This document shows, piece by piece, positions 8,790 through 16,924 of a stretch of DNA of 57,621 nt. Source of the stretch: Flavobacterium ginsenosidimutans (GTDB taxonomy: Bacteria; Bacteroidota; Bacteroidia; Flavobacteriales; Flavobacteriaceae). Under the pieces are notes generated by a model. The model did not search any database. It worked only from the letters and a program-made list of their open reading frames with translations, and was not told where the DNA came from. The stretch spans positions 1-57,621 of the forward strand of contig NZ_QJRJ01000060.1 in NCBI RefSeq assembly GCF_003254625.1, written 5' to 3'. A program made the position numbers and the translations under genes. Positions within the stretch are counted from its first letter, which is position 1, and every line of letters begins with the position of its first letter.

Positions 8790-9362
8790 ATGTACAACCT
8801 ACTAAGAAAAAACATTGAGCGAAAGATTCCGCTCACTGATGAAGAATGGGACATTATTGTCTCAAAAGCAGAACTCATTAAACTTAAAAAGAATCAATTC
8901 CTACAAATTCAAAATTCGAACAACAGTTATGAAGGGTTTATTTTAAAAGGATCGTTCAAAACCTACATTTTAAACGAAAACGGAACTGAAACTGTCATTT
9001 TCTTCTCATTCGAAAACGAATGGATGTGTGATCTGGAAAGTTTTTATCACCAAAAACCAACCACCTACAACATTAAAGCAATCGAAGACAGTGAAATAGT
9101 AGTAATAAATAAAATGCAAAAAGCGTATTTATTTGCCGTAATACCAAAACTCATTAAGTTTCATGTTCTTATGATTGAACGTGCTAATGTTGCGATTCAA
9201 CAGCGACTTTTAGATGTTCTTAATAAAACTTCGAAACAGCGTTATCTGGATTTTAAAGAGCGTTATCCGCAAAAGGTAAGTTCGATAAATAATAAGAATC
9301 TTTCATCGTATTTGGGCGTTTCGCACGAGTTTCTTTCGAAGATTAAGAGAACGGTATCTTAG
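8790..9362 (+). CDS. Crp/Fnr family transcriptional regulator
   Basis: The 190-residue protein has an N-terminal cyclic-nucleotide-binding-like beta-roll (about 20-120, with GFILKGSFKTYILNENGTETVIFF) and a C-terminal winged-helix segment ending in LSSYLGVSHEFLSKIKRTV. This is the short Bacteroidota type in which the cNMP pocket is degenerate and the ligand is unknown. It has no Cys cluster, so it is not an Fnr-type oxygen sensor. It is divergent from the pectate lyase gene and may regulate it, but the co-location is the only evidence. Confidence 0.88.
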   Translation: MYNLLRKNIERKIPLTDEEWDIIVSKAELIKLKKNQFLQIQNSNNSYEGFILKGSFKTYILNENGTETVIFFSFENEWMCDLESFYHQKPTTYNIKAIEDSEIVVINKMQKAYLFAVIPKLIKFHVLMIERANVAIQQRLLDVLNKTSKQRYLDFKERYPQKVSSINNKNLSSYLGVSHEFLSKIKRTVS

Positions 9363-9414
9363 TTTTTAAGGATCAAAGGTGCAGAGATGCAAAGTGACAA
9401 AGGTTTTTCTGTAG

Positions 9415-9434
9415 AGGCGCACTGCGGTGCGTCT
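9415..9434. repeat. Palindromic repeat, tgtagagacgcac family (imperfect copy)
   Basis: The sequence aggcgcactgcggtgcgtct, preceded by ttttctgtag, is an imperfect palindrome matching the 20-base palindrome found twice at 56790 and 56875. A more degraded copy is at 7146-7170. Confidence 0.65.
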
Positions 9435-9474
9435 AGGTATTTGCCACAGATTAAAGAGATTAAAATGATTTTTG

Positions 9475-9563
9475 TTTCACGCAGATTTTGTAGATTAAGG
9501 CAGATTTAATTTAATAAATGATCTATTTTAAATCTGCTTAAATTTTTTTAAATCTGCGTGAAA
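9475..9563. repeat. Inverted repeat around 'cgcagattt' motif
   Basis: Perfect 14-base arms tttcacgcagattt (9475-9488) and aaatctgcgtgaaa (9550-9563) enclose weaker inner arms (aaggcagattt / aaatctgctt). The transcript of either strand could form a long hairpin. It lies between the convergent Crp-like and HutD-like genes. Confidence 0.7.
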
Positions 9564-9639
9564 AATCTCTGCGACTTTGCGAGATTAAAAAATCTTCGTG
9601 CCTTTGTGTCTTCGCGGCAAAACGACTTAAAACAAAGAA

Positions 9640-10188
9640 TTAAAAATCCAATATCCCAAACAGGCATTCATTAGAAAAATGAAGCATTACATTTTCCTTT
9701 TTTGGATTTTCAATAACCAATAAATCATAAGGTTCTAAATGGTGTGCCTTTTCATTAATTGAAATAGCTGTTGCATGTAAAGAAAATAAAATTACTACGT
9801 CAGCATTACAATTCTGATTACTATTGGCTATTTCCAGTTTATGATGGGATATTTTTTCAGAAACCATCCAATTAAAATCAATGCCTTTTGTGAAAGAAGT
9901 TACATCATCATCCGAATGAAATTCCATGATTTCATATTTCTCATATACCTTTTTTTCTTTGTTTACCTCAACATCTAAGCCATTATCGAGCATAACGAGA
10001 TATCGGTAATAACCTTTAAATTTGGTAAACTCTGAAGGCGTTTGCTCTATTGTAGCACTACTTATTCTAAATACAAAATCTCTATCGGCATAATTTGCGG
10101 TTTTTGGATAGATCATATATTCGTATGTCAATCCGCCACTCCAAATAGAGGGGTTAGTGTTTTTTTTAGAGAAAAGCTGTATGTTCAT
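9640..10188 (-). CDS. HutD/Ves family cupin protein
   Basis: The 182-residue protein resembles HutD/Ves: an N-terminal strand pair with WSGGLTYEYMIYP (the W-S/A-G-G-x-T/S motif), SSATIEQTPSEFTKFKGYYRYLVML, and a C-terminal bicupin half ending in IENPKKENVMLHF. HutD proteins often accompany histidine utilization genes and bind small ligands; no enzymatic role is settled. The histidine ammonia-lyase gene is 12.6 kb away, so there is no local operon. It is cytosolic and probably transcribed alone. Confidence 0.78.
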   Translation of the reverse strand: MNIQLFSKKNTNPSIWSGGLTYEYMIYPKTANYADRDFVFRISSATIEQTPSEFTKFKGYYRYLVMLDNGLDVEVNKEKKVYEKYEIMEFHSDDDVTSFTKGIDFNWMVSEKISHHKLEIANSNQNCNADVVILFSLHATAISINEKAHHLEPYDLLVIENPKKENVMLHFSNECLFGILDF

Positions 10189-10226
10189 TTATTGAATATT
10201 TTAATGATTTATTCTCATTTTTTGTC

Positions 10227-10320
10227 CTCCTGAGCGATCCCGAGGCTTCGGGAGAAGGATCACAAGTAGCTCGACAAAGAAAAAAAACTTTGCGACTTTA
10301 CTCCCGATAGCTATCGGGAT
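10227..10320. repeat. REP-like repeat plus inserted 18-base palindrome
   Basis: The run tttgtcctcctgagcgatcc is followed by a tcccga/tcggga stem at 10238-10253 and by gtagctcgacaaag, an inverted match to ctttgtcgagct seen at 5716 and 18463. At 10302-10319 the perfect palindrome tcccgatagctatcggga interrupts what elsewhere reads continuously as gactttgcgagatt. Confidence 0.65.
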
Positions 10321-10372
10321 TGCGAGATTAAAAAAACTTCGTGTCTTCGAGCCTTCGTGGCAAAAGAAAAAC

Positions 10373-10879
10373 TTAAATACTTTTCTCTAAATATATAAAT
10401 TCCAAAGGCTCTTCAGAAACTGTAACATGAATTTCACTTTCAGGGAAAGCCTCACGTTTTCCTGTATCTACATAACCATGACGTTTGTACCACGCCACAA
10501 GCTCTTCGCGAACTGAAATTACCGTCATAATAATACTCGATAAACCTAAAGATTTTGCATGATTTTCGGCTTCAGCCAAAAGTTTTTTTCCGATTCCGCT
10601 GTTTTGAAGTTCTGGAGAAACGGTTAGCATTCCTAAATACAATTGATGTCCTTTTTCAACCAATAAAACTGAACCAATTATTTTGTCATTCTCTGTAAAT
10701 TTCAGAATTGTATTTTTTGGATCAAGAAAGATTTCGGTCATTTCCTGCTCGTCGGTTCTTTTTCCTTCTAGTAAATGCGCTTCAGTTGTCCAGCCTTTTT
10801 TTGAGGTTTCTCCTCTGTATGCTGAGTTAATTAAGATGGTTAATGCTGGAATGTCTTCTATTGTTGCTTTTGTAATCAT
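10373..10879 (-). CDS. GNAT family N-acetyltransferase
   Basis: The 168-residue protein has the GNAT fold signatures: MITKATIEDIPALTILINSAYRG at the N-terminus, LYLGMLTVSPELQNSGIGKKLL with the acetyl-CoA pyrophosphate loop (about 95-112), and a C-terminal WYKRHGYVDTGKREAF. The substrate cannot be assigned. It is cytosolic and flanked by repeat-rich gaps, so it is probably monocistronic. Confidence 0.9.
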   Translation of the reverse strand: MITKATIEDIPALTILINSAYRGETSKKGWTTEAHLLEGKRTDEQEMTEIFLDPKNTILKFTENDKIIGSVLLVEKGHQLYLGMLTVSPELQNSGIGKKLLAEAENHAKSLGLSSIIMTVISVREELVAWYKRHGYVDTGKREAFPESEIHVTVSEEPLEFIYLEKSI

Positions 10880-11034
10880 ATATTGTTGTAAAAGGTGAAA
10901 TGTAAAATGTGAGTTGTAAAATGTGAGTTGTAAAATTACAATTTGATGTGAAATGAAAAGAAGTTTTTTGATTTATGTAAGTAAATATTTAAATAAAAAT
11001 ATTGAAATTTGTATAGAACACAAAATCAATAAGT

Positions 11035-11805
11035 ATGAGCAGAATACACTTGTTTGAATTTGAAGATCAACAATGGCTTCCAGAGTTTATTAGAAATTAT
11101 ATGACTGATTTTTTGCAGTTTCTTTCGAATAAAACTGCCATGTACAAAGGCATTGTTCCTGTAATTGAAAAAGCTTTAAAAGAAACCCAAACCAATCAAA
11201 TTATAGATTTAGCTTCGGGTGGCGGTGGTGGACTGATTTGGCTGAATAACGAATTGCGAAAAAATAATCCCGATTTAAAAATTCTATTGACCGATTATTT
11301 TCCTAATATTCCAGCATTTGAACATACACAAAAACAAGCAGATAATTTCGATTTTGTAAAAACCTCTGTTGATGCCAGAAACGTTCCTGAAAACTTAAAA
11401 GGACTTCGAACCCAATTTTTATCCTTTCATCATTTTAAACCGAAAGATGCACAGCAAATTCTGCAAAATACGATTGATAGTAATAGTTCCATCGCGATTT
11501 TTGAAGGGCAGGAGAGAAGCGTTCCAAGTATTGTAGCGATGATATTGTCGCCGATTTCTGTTTTGCTGACAACGCCTTTTATAAGACCGTTTAAAATTGG
11601 CAGAATCATTTTTACGTATTTAATTCCAATTGTGCCCATTTTGGTTTTGTGGGATGGTGTGGTTTCTTCTTTAAGAACCTATTCTGTTGAAGAAATGAAC
11701 GAATTGATTTCTAAATTAGAGAACAAAGACAGTTTTAATTGGGAAGTTGGAAAAGTAAAATCTGGACCTGCAAAGATTTTGTATTTGTTGGGAACTAAAA
11801 AATGA
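11035..11805 (+). CDS. Class I SAM-dependent methyltransferase-like protein with a membrane segment
   Basis: The 256-residue protein has a glycine-rich motif I (QIIDLASGGGGGLIWLN, about 56-72), a motif II acid (ILLTDYFPN) and a post-motif FLSFHHFKPKDAQ region. That gives the Rossmann-like methyltransferase core. Unusually, a long hydrophobic stretch at about 160-202 (VAMILSPISVLLTTPF ... YLIPIVPILVLW) suggests one or two membrane segments late in the fold. The substrate is unknown. Its stop codon abuts the inverted-repeat element that starts at 11805. Confidence 0.75.
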   Translation: MSRIHLFEFEDQQWLPEFIRNYMTDFLQFLSNKTAMYKGIVPVIEKALKETQTNQIIDLASGGGGGLIWLNNELRKNNPDLKILLTDYFPNIPAFEHTQKQADNFDFVKTSVDARNVPENLKGLRTQFLSFHHFKPKDAQQILQNTIDSNSSIAIFEGQERSVPSIVAMILSPISVLLTTPFIRPFKIGRIIFTYLIPIVPILVLWDGVVSSLRTYSVEEMNELISKLENKDSFNWEVGKVKSGPAKILYLLGTKK

Positions 11806-11933
11806 ATTGCCTACAGCTTTAGCTGTAGGAGTAAAGTATATTAGAAAAAGGCTTTAGCCTAATCTTTCGTGCATTTTTGGCTAAAGCCTTTTACTATACA
11901 AAACTAAACCTCCAGCTAAAGCTGGAGGCAATT
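11805..11933. repeat. MITE-like triple-palindrome element
   Basis: This 129-base element has inverted ends (aattgcc ... ggcaatt) and three internal palindromes: cctacagctttagctgtagg (11810-11829), a split stem aaaaggctttagcc / ggctaaagcctttt (11846-11859 with 11879-11892), and cctccagctaaagctggagg (11909-11928). All three share the core agctttagct or its relatives. It overlaps the last base of the methyltransferase stop codon and could also act as that gene's terminator. Confidence 0.8.
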
Positions 11934-11970
11934 GATTTTAATATTGTGCGCATTTGCTAGCGCGAGAGAA

Positions 11971-12204
11971 CTAATTATTTTTCTGTGATTCAATCAAATC
12001 TAAACGATTTTTGATTCGTTCAATAATATCTAAATCATTGTCACCATGAATATCTCTGATATTATAATTCGGATTTCTTGGGTCTGTAGTTTTCTGAAAT
12101 TCATTAATATTAAGATTGAACAATGCCTGTCCAAATCTCTGACTTGGATTCTTTTCCAAATAAGATTCTAGTAACTCAAGGATAAGTTTATGTTCTTGTT
12201 TCAT
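11971..12204 (-). CDS. Small protein of unknown function, second gene of a coupled pair
   Basis: The product (77 residues from the ATG at 12202-12204; a GTG at 12219 would add five) reads MKQEHKLILELLESYLE, then QRFGQALFNLNINEF and RDIHGDNDLDIIERI. It is acidic, helical by appearance, with no signal peptide or membrane segment. The chosen start overlaps the upstream gene by 17 bases, which implies translational coupling. I recall similar short proteins with the QRFGQALFNL motif in Bacteroidota but know no function for them. Confidence 0.65.
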   Translation of the reverse strand: MKQEHKLILELLESYLEKNPSQRFGQALFNLNINEFQKTTDPRNPNYNIRDIHGDNDLDIIERIKNRLDLIESQKNN

Positions 12205-12712
12205 CTGAATTATTTTCACTTAAATCTTCAAAAAATTGTATGGGATCATTTAAAAATCTTGTAGCATTTGAGGCTTTAATACTTTTGAAAATATCCTCTA
12301 AATTTGGTTTAAAAATTTCTCCCTTTAAATCAATTAAAATGAAGTGATTTTTTTTGCAAAGATTTAAAATAGATTGCAAAACGTCAGTAATATTGGAAGC
12401 TTTTCTTAAATCAATTCGAAATTGAAAACTTTCAATTTTTGATTTATCATCGCTTAAACAAATACAGGCATCATTATCTTCATCCTTATTTCCATTTCCT
12501 TTCCAGTTTAAATAAGTCTCATTTCCCCAATTAGCTTTAGGGATAATTTTGTCAAGTTCAGAGATAATTGAAGGAATATCGCCATTAAAGCTATTCCAAA
12601 AAGAATCAGTTTCTGGGAGAAATTCTGTTTTGTTATTTTTAAAAATACATTCGTAATTGCTATCAATAGAATCTTCAGGAACTACGATTAAAAGATATTG
12701 CCAAACTGCCAT
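12188..12712 (-). CDS. Hypothetical protein, first gene of a coupled pair
   Basis: This 174-residue soluble acidic protein starts MAVWQYLLIVVPEDSI and has ANWGNETYLNWKGNG and LCKKNHFILIDLKGEIF segments. The opening and the conserved Trp pattern are reminiscent of immunity-type proteins from polymorphic toxin loci; that is only a resemblance. It is divergent from the XRE regulator, with 133 bases between the starts, and overlaps the small gene downstream. No toxin gene is adjacent. Confidence 0.65.
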   Translation of the reverse strand: MAVWQYLLIVVPEDSIDSNYECIFKNNKTEFLPETDSFWNSFNGDIPSIISELDKIIPKANWGNETYLNWKGNGNKDEDNDACICLSDDKSKIESFQFRIDLRKASNITDVLQSILNLCKKNHFILIDLKGEIFKPNLEDIFKSIKASNATRFLNDPIQFFEDLSENNSDETRT

Positions 12713-12845
12713 TTTACGATAAGATTAATAATTGATAATTACTCTCGAGGCTAATATAGAAAATATGAAAATAGTATCTTACAAAAACAGCTTTGTTTTT
12801 TACGGAAATTTATTTTCGTTTAAGAATTTTAAATATCTTTGAATT

Positions 12846-13235
12846 ATGAGTACAGCAACAAAACCAAAACATATCGGCAGAAATATAAGCCGTATCAGAG
12901 AGCTTAAAGATATGAAACAGGAATCACTGGCACAGGCTATAGGAACAAATCAGCAGACGATTTCGGCTATTGAAAACAGCGAAACTGTAGATGAACAAAA
13001 ACTAATTGAAATAGCAAAAGCTCTTGGAGTTTCTGTTGAAGCAATTAAAAACTTTTCGGAAGAAGCGGTTTTTAATATTATTGGGAATACTTTTCAAGAT
13101 CACGGTGCTATTACTACAGGCAATTACGGTTGTACTTTTAATCCTTTAGATAAAGTGGTTGAACTTTACGAACGTTTGGTGCAAGCTGAAAAAGATAAAG
13201 TTGAGTATTTGGAGAAGTTATTGAATGGGAAATAA
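12846..13235 (+). CDS. XRE-family helix-turn-helix regulator with C-terminal coiled-coil
   Basis: In this 129-residue protein, residues 8-66 form a standard XRE HTH (ISRIRELKDMKQESLAQAIG, then TNQQTISAIENSETV). A short Gly/Asn/Thr-rich stretch (about 76-98) leads into a C-terminal helix KVVELYERLVQAEKDKVEYL that probably dimerises. This architecture is common in Bacteroidota regulators of unknown ligand. It is divergent from the small gene pair and convergent with the ROCO gene, so it most plausibly controls itself and the pair. Confidence 0.85.
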   Translation: MSTATKPKHIGRNISRIRELKDMKQESLAQAIGTNQQTISAIENSETVDEQKLIEIAKALGVSVEAIKNFSEEAVFNIIGNTFQDHGAITTGNYGCTFNPLDKVVELYERLVQAEKDKVEYLEKLLNGK

Positions 13236-13257
13236 TTTTTTAAAACATATATAAATG

Positions 13258-13289
13258 AAAAAAGAGGTCTTAATATGACCTCTTTTTTT
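13258..13289 (+). terminator. Terminator after the XRE gene
   Basis: The stem aaagaggtc pairs with gacctcttt, followed by a T-run. A-runs on the other side make it potentially bidirectional, and it lies between the convergent XRE and ROCO genes. Confidence 0.85.
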
Positions 13290-13387
13290 ATGTTGAATTG
13301 CTATCGCGAGCATTTCGCTCATGAACGCTCCAATTGGTTCTAAATTTCTTTGTGTTTACTAATAAGAGTCTTAAAATCGATTAATTT

Positions 13388-16300
13388 CTATTTTGTAATG
13401 AAACTAAATAGTTGTTCTCCTAATTCCATCATTTTAGCTCCTTTTGTTGCAATTTCTGCTGGTAGTACACTTATAGCAACCCAATCTTTTACCTCTTTTG
13501 CTTTTGTGAAAAACTTTTGTAGTTTAGAAATTGATTTTTTTTCATCTATTTCATCACTAGCTTGTTCCAAACGATATAATTCTTTTAATGCATTGCAGAA
13601 ATTTTCCTGCCATTCCTTATTATCTTTTGATACATCTTCAAAATCTTCCAGAATATCTTTTAATTCTTGAATTTGAGTATTATTAGAATAATTATTTATA
13701 TAGGAGTTTTGCGTGTTATTTTGTCCTCCTATTTGAGTATTCCCATTTGTTATGAAATTCCCTCTGACGTTAAAAACATGACCTTCTTTATTCATTGCAT
13801 TTAATATTTTTTGTGAATCTTCAAAATTATCAATTACTTTTAATACATCTATATTACGAATTCTGTAGGTAGGATGGTAAGGTATTACACTAAGTCCATT
13901 TTTAAGGCTATCAATCATTTCATCATAAGATAAAAAGACCTCTTTTCTATTTTCTGGAGATATATAAAGAACTTCTTCTTTAAATTTTAATGAATATTTA
14001 GAGTTTATATCTTTGATATCTCTTCTTAATACTTCCCAAAGGCCTCTAATATTATCACCTTTAATCCAAAAATCAATTATTTTTGAATGAAGGTTTGTTT
14101 CTACAAGTGCAAAAGTTTTGCTATGTTGATCTTTTATTACTATACCAGATTGCCAATAACCATTTTTTACACAATTTGAAATATTACGCGCCATAAAACG
14201 ATACATGATTAACATTTCAAAAGAAGATTCAAATTGAAAGCGATATCTAGTACTTTCTTTTTTGTATTTGTCAAATTCTACAGGTTTTTCACCTTCAAAT
14301 GCACAAGGAACTAAATATTCATCTTTTTCAAAAGGGTTAATTACGCATAAGTCATAGTCTGTCATTAATGCTAAAATAAATTGGAAGTCTTTTTCTTTAT
14401 ATTTTAGTTTAATCTTTTCGTTTGCAAAGAAGGATTTTTCATCTTTAAAAATTTCTTTTAAATCATTATAGTTTAAATGCCCTTTTTTATTTCTAGTTAT
14501 TTCAGATGTTATTACTGAGTATGCTCCTGTTGTAATCCAATCTGGATTTAGAACTTGCAAATCATTTAATATAGGTTTGTCAAAAAAAACAATTGAACCT
14601 ATTTTGTCGAGCTGTTTGAGAAGATTTTTTTTATTTGTTTCATTAGTATATTTGTTGTTCTTACAAATTAAATCATATTCATTATATGCAATATAATTTT
14701 TACTAATGGTAACATCTTTTTCTAATTCATCTTTAATTTTAAACCAATTAAGAGGATATTGAACAAGTAAATCATTTTGACTTAAAATTGTGCTTACTAA
14801 TTCTGATTTAAACTCTTCAAATCCATAATTATCTTTGCAAGACAATACAAATGGGTTTCGTAAATTAGGGTAAGTCTTTCTTAATTCAAAAAAATTTTTA
14901 TTATTATGAGAATCTCGATCTTTCGAATCTTTACAATTATAAACAATTAATACTTCAGAATCTTTACCTAATTTATCAATTTGTTCCATCCAATAAAGTG
15001 CTTTTGTATCATTTCTAGGATCTAATAATAATATATAAATAACTTTTTCAGTTAGGAAAAACTGATGTAATGAATGTTGAATATGTTGCCCTCCAAAATC
15101 CCATAAATTAACTTTAATATTTTCGCCATTTTCATTAATTACTTCATTCCACGATTTTTTATTAATTCCATGAGTAGTTACTTCTTTTGAAAAAGGTAGG
15201 CCAACTATTTTTTTCATTAAACTTGTTTTACCTAAGCCACCTTCTCCAACTAAAATTAGTTTACATTCATTTAATGCTTTTAGTCCATACTTAGTAGCAT
15301 CGTTAAAATATTGTAAAATAGTTTCATTACCTTGTTCTATAACTTCTACAGGCGGAATCGTAGAAATATTATGCGAAAGGTATATTCCGTCTTCCTCATT
15401 ATATCCTCTGTCTGTTTCTTTTATTACATGTAATTTTCTAATTAATCCTTCAATTGGCCTGAAATCTGAAATTTGATTGTCTTCTAAAACTAAAAGATTT
15501 AATTTGCTTAAATTTTTAAGACCATTAATATTCGAGATTTTATTAATATCTAAATATAAATTTTCAATTAAAATTAGATTTTCCAATGGTGATATATCTG
15601 CAATTTGATTATTGCTAAAATCTAAATTTCTCAATTTAGTTAAATTTTTTATTGGACTGATATCCGTAATTTGATTAGCCCAAGCAATTAGGGAATTGAG
15701 TTGTTTTAAATTTTTTAAGGCAGAAATATTTAAAATTTTATTGTCACTTATCGTTAAAAATCTAAGATATATCAAATCTTTGATTGATTTAATATCTGAA
15801 ATATGATTATTTCGTAAATCTAAGCTTTCTAGTTTATTTAAGTTTCCTAATACAGAAATGTCAGAGATTAAGTTTTCGCTTAAACTTAAAGTTGTAATAT
15901 TTTTTAAAGCATTTAAAGGATAAATGTCGACAATATTGTTACGATCTAAATTTAAAAACTTAATGCTCATTAAGTTTTTTAAAGCTGAAATTTCATCAAT
16001 AGAATTATTGTTTAAATTTAGTGAAATTATCTCAGAATTAAAGTTCTCAAAAACTGATAGCTCATAAATCATATTATTGCTCAAGTCTAAATGATTGATA
16101 TTTATTAGGCTTTTTACAAAATTAATCTCTGATATATCGTTATTTGATAAATTTAACGATTTTAAATGACTTAAATCTTTTATAAAAGAAAAGTTAGAAA
16201 TTTGGTTGCTACTTATGTTTAGGAAAGATAAGTTACTTAGTTTTTTTAAAAAAGAATAATCATCAATAAAATTATTGCTTACATTAAGAGAAGTTAGTGT

Positions 16301-16822
16301 AACTAATTCTTTTAGTATTGAAAAATCAATTACTTCATTATAACCTAAGCTTAAATCTGTAATTGCTTTTAAATATTTTAAAACAGATAAGTCAGTAATA
16401 CGATTACTAGTAAGGTTTAATGATTCAATTTTTATTAAGTTTTTTAGAAATGATATATCGGTAATTACATTCGTTTCTAAATTTAGATCAGTTATATTTT
16501 TAAAATTTGTAAGCGCAGAACAATCAGAAATGTTATTGTAGCTTAAATTTAATAAAGTAATAGACGCTAAATCCTTTATGGCTGTAATGTCACTAATTTC
16601 GTTACTTTCTAATTGAAGATATTTTAGTGACTTTAAATTTTTGAGTGCTGAAAGATCAGTGATATTGTTATAGCTTAAATTTAATCCAATTACTTCATTT
16701 TTTTCATTTAGTTCAAAGCTATTACAATTTTCATAGTCAAATAGTGGGTAAGCTTTATCGTATTCTTCGAGTGATAAATCGAAATGTTTTTCCAGTATTA
16801 AGATTTCTTTGATTTTGTTCAT
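13388..16822 (-). CDS. ROCO-family protein: 19 leucine-rich repeats, Roc GTPase, COR domain, unknown C-terminal module
   Basis: The 1144-residue protein has no signal peptide. Residues about 44-470 hold 19 leucine-rich repeats, nearly all of 22 residues, consensus LxLSxNxIsDISaLKNLxxL. A Roc GTPase domain follows (about 515-690): Walker A GEGGLGKT (526-533), switch motif DFGGQ (575-579) and NCKD (629-632) in place of NKxD. A COR-type dimerisation region spans about 700-1010. The C-terminus has an Asn/Gln/Gly-rich stretch (1026-1050) and a helical module (1051-1144) with a hydrophobic helix VKDWVAISVLPAEIATKGAK. ROCO proteins are GTP-regulated dimers with sensor repeats. The gene is visibly AT-richer than its neighbours, suggesting transfer. 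The ligand and output are unknown; a defence or stress-sensing role is inference. Confidence 0.9.
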   Translation of the reverse strand: MNKIKEILILEKHFDLSLEEYDKAYPLFDYENCNSFELNEKNEVIGLNLSYNNITDLSALKNLKSLKYLQLESNEISDITAIKDLASITLLNLSYNNISDCSALTNFKNITDLNLETNVITDISFLKNLIKIESLNLTSNRITDLSVLKYLKAITDLSLGYNEVIDFSILKELVTLTSLNVSNNFIDDYSFLKKLSNLSFLNISSNQISNFSFIKDLSHLKSLNLSNNDISEINFVKSLININHLDLSNNMIYELSVFENFNSEIISLNLNNNSIDEISALKNLMSIKFLNLDRNNIVDIYPLNALKNITTLSLSENLISDISVLGNLNKLESLDLRNNHISDIKSIKDLIYLRFLTISDNKILNISALKNLKQLNSLIAWANQITDISPIKNLTKLRNLDFSNNQIADISPLENLILIENLYLDINKISNINGLKNLSKLNLLVLEDNQISDFRPIEGLIRKLHVIKETDRGYNEEDGIYLSHNISTIPPVEVIEQGNETILQYFNDATKYGLKALNECKLILVGEGGLGKTSLMKKIVGLPFSKEVTTHGINKKSWNEVINENGENIKVNLWDFGGQHIQHSLHQFFLTEKVIYILLLDPRNDTKALYWMEQIDKLGKDSEVLIVYNCKDSKDRDSHNNKNFFELRKTYPNLRNPFVLSCKDNYGFEEFKSELVSTILSQNDLLVQYPLNWFKIKDELEKDVTISKNYIAYNEYDLICKNNKYTNETNKKNLLKQLDKIGSIVFFDKPILNDLQVLNPDWITTGAYSVITSEITRNKKGHLNYNDLKEIFKDEKSFFANEKIKLKYKEKDFQFILALMTDYDLCVINPFEKDEYLVPCAFEGEKPVEFDKYKKESTRYRFQFESSFEMLIMYRFMARNISNCVKNGYWQSGIVIKDQHSKTFALVETNLHSKIIDFWIKGDNIRGLWEVLRRDIKDINSKYSLKFKEEVLYISPENRKEVFLSYDEMIDSLKNGLSVIPYHPTYRIRNIDVLKVIDNFEDSQKILNAMNKEGHVFNVRGNFITNGNTQIGGQNNTQNSYINNYSNNTQIQELKDILEDFEDVSKDNKEWQENFCNALKELYRLEQASDEIDEKKSISKLQKFFTKAKEVKDWVAISVLPAEIATKGAKMMELGEQLFSFITK

Positions 16823-16871
16823 TGCTTTTTTCTAAGTATTAAAGAATACAAATATGGTAAAGTTTATTAAA

Positions 16872-16905
16872 AAAACGGCTGAAATATTATTTCAGCCGTT
16901 TTTAT
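16872..16905 (-). terminator. Terminator after thrC
   Basis: The 14-base stem aaaaacggctgaaa pairs with tttcagccgttttt around a 5-base loop. It lies just past the thrC stop codon and ends the thr operon. Confidence 0.9.
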
Positions 16906-16924
16906 ATGTCGAGTTATAAATTTA

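Noticed and set aside
9640..10188. Part of a histidine utilization operon
   Set aside because: The HutD-like gene stands alone; hutH is more than 12 kb away on the other strand and hutU, hutI and hutG are not in the window.
13388..16822. 66-base periodicity that could suggest a CRISPR or DNA-level repeat
   Set aside because: The period equals 22 codons and corresponds to the leucine-rich repeats of one long open frame; copies vary at DNA level and there are no constant repeats with unique spacers.
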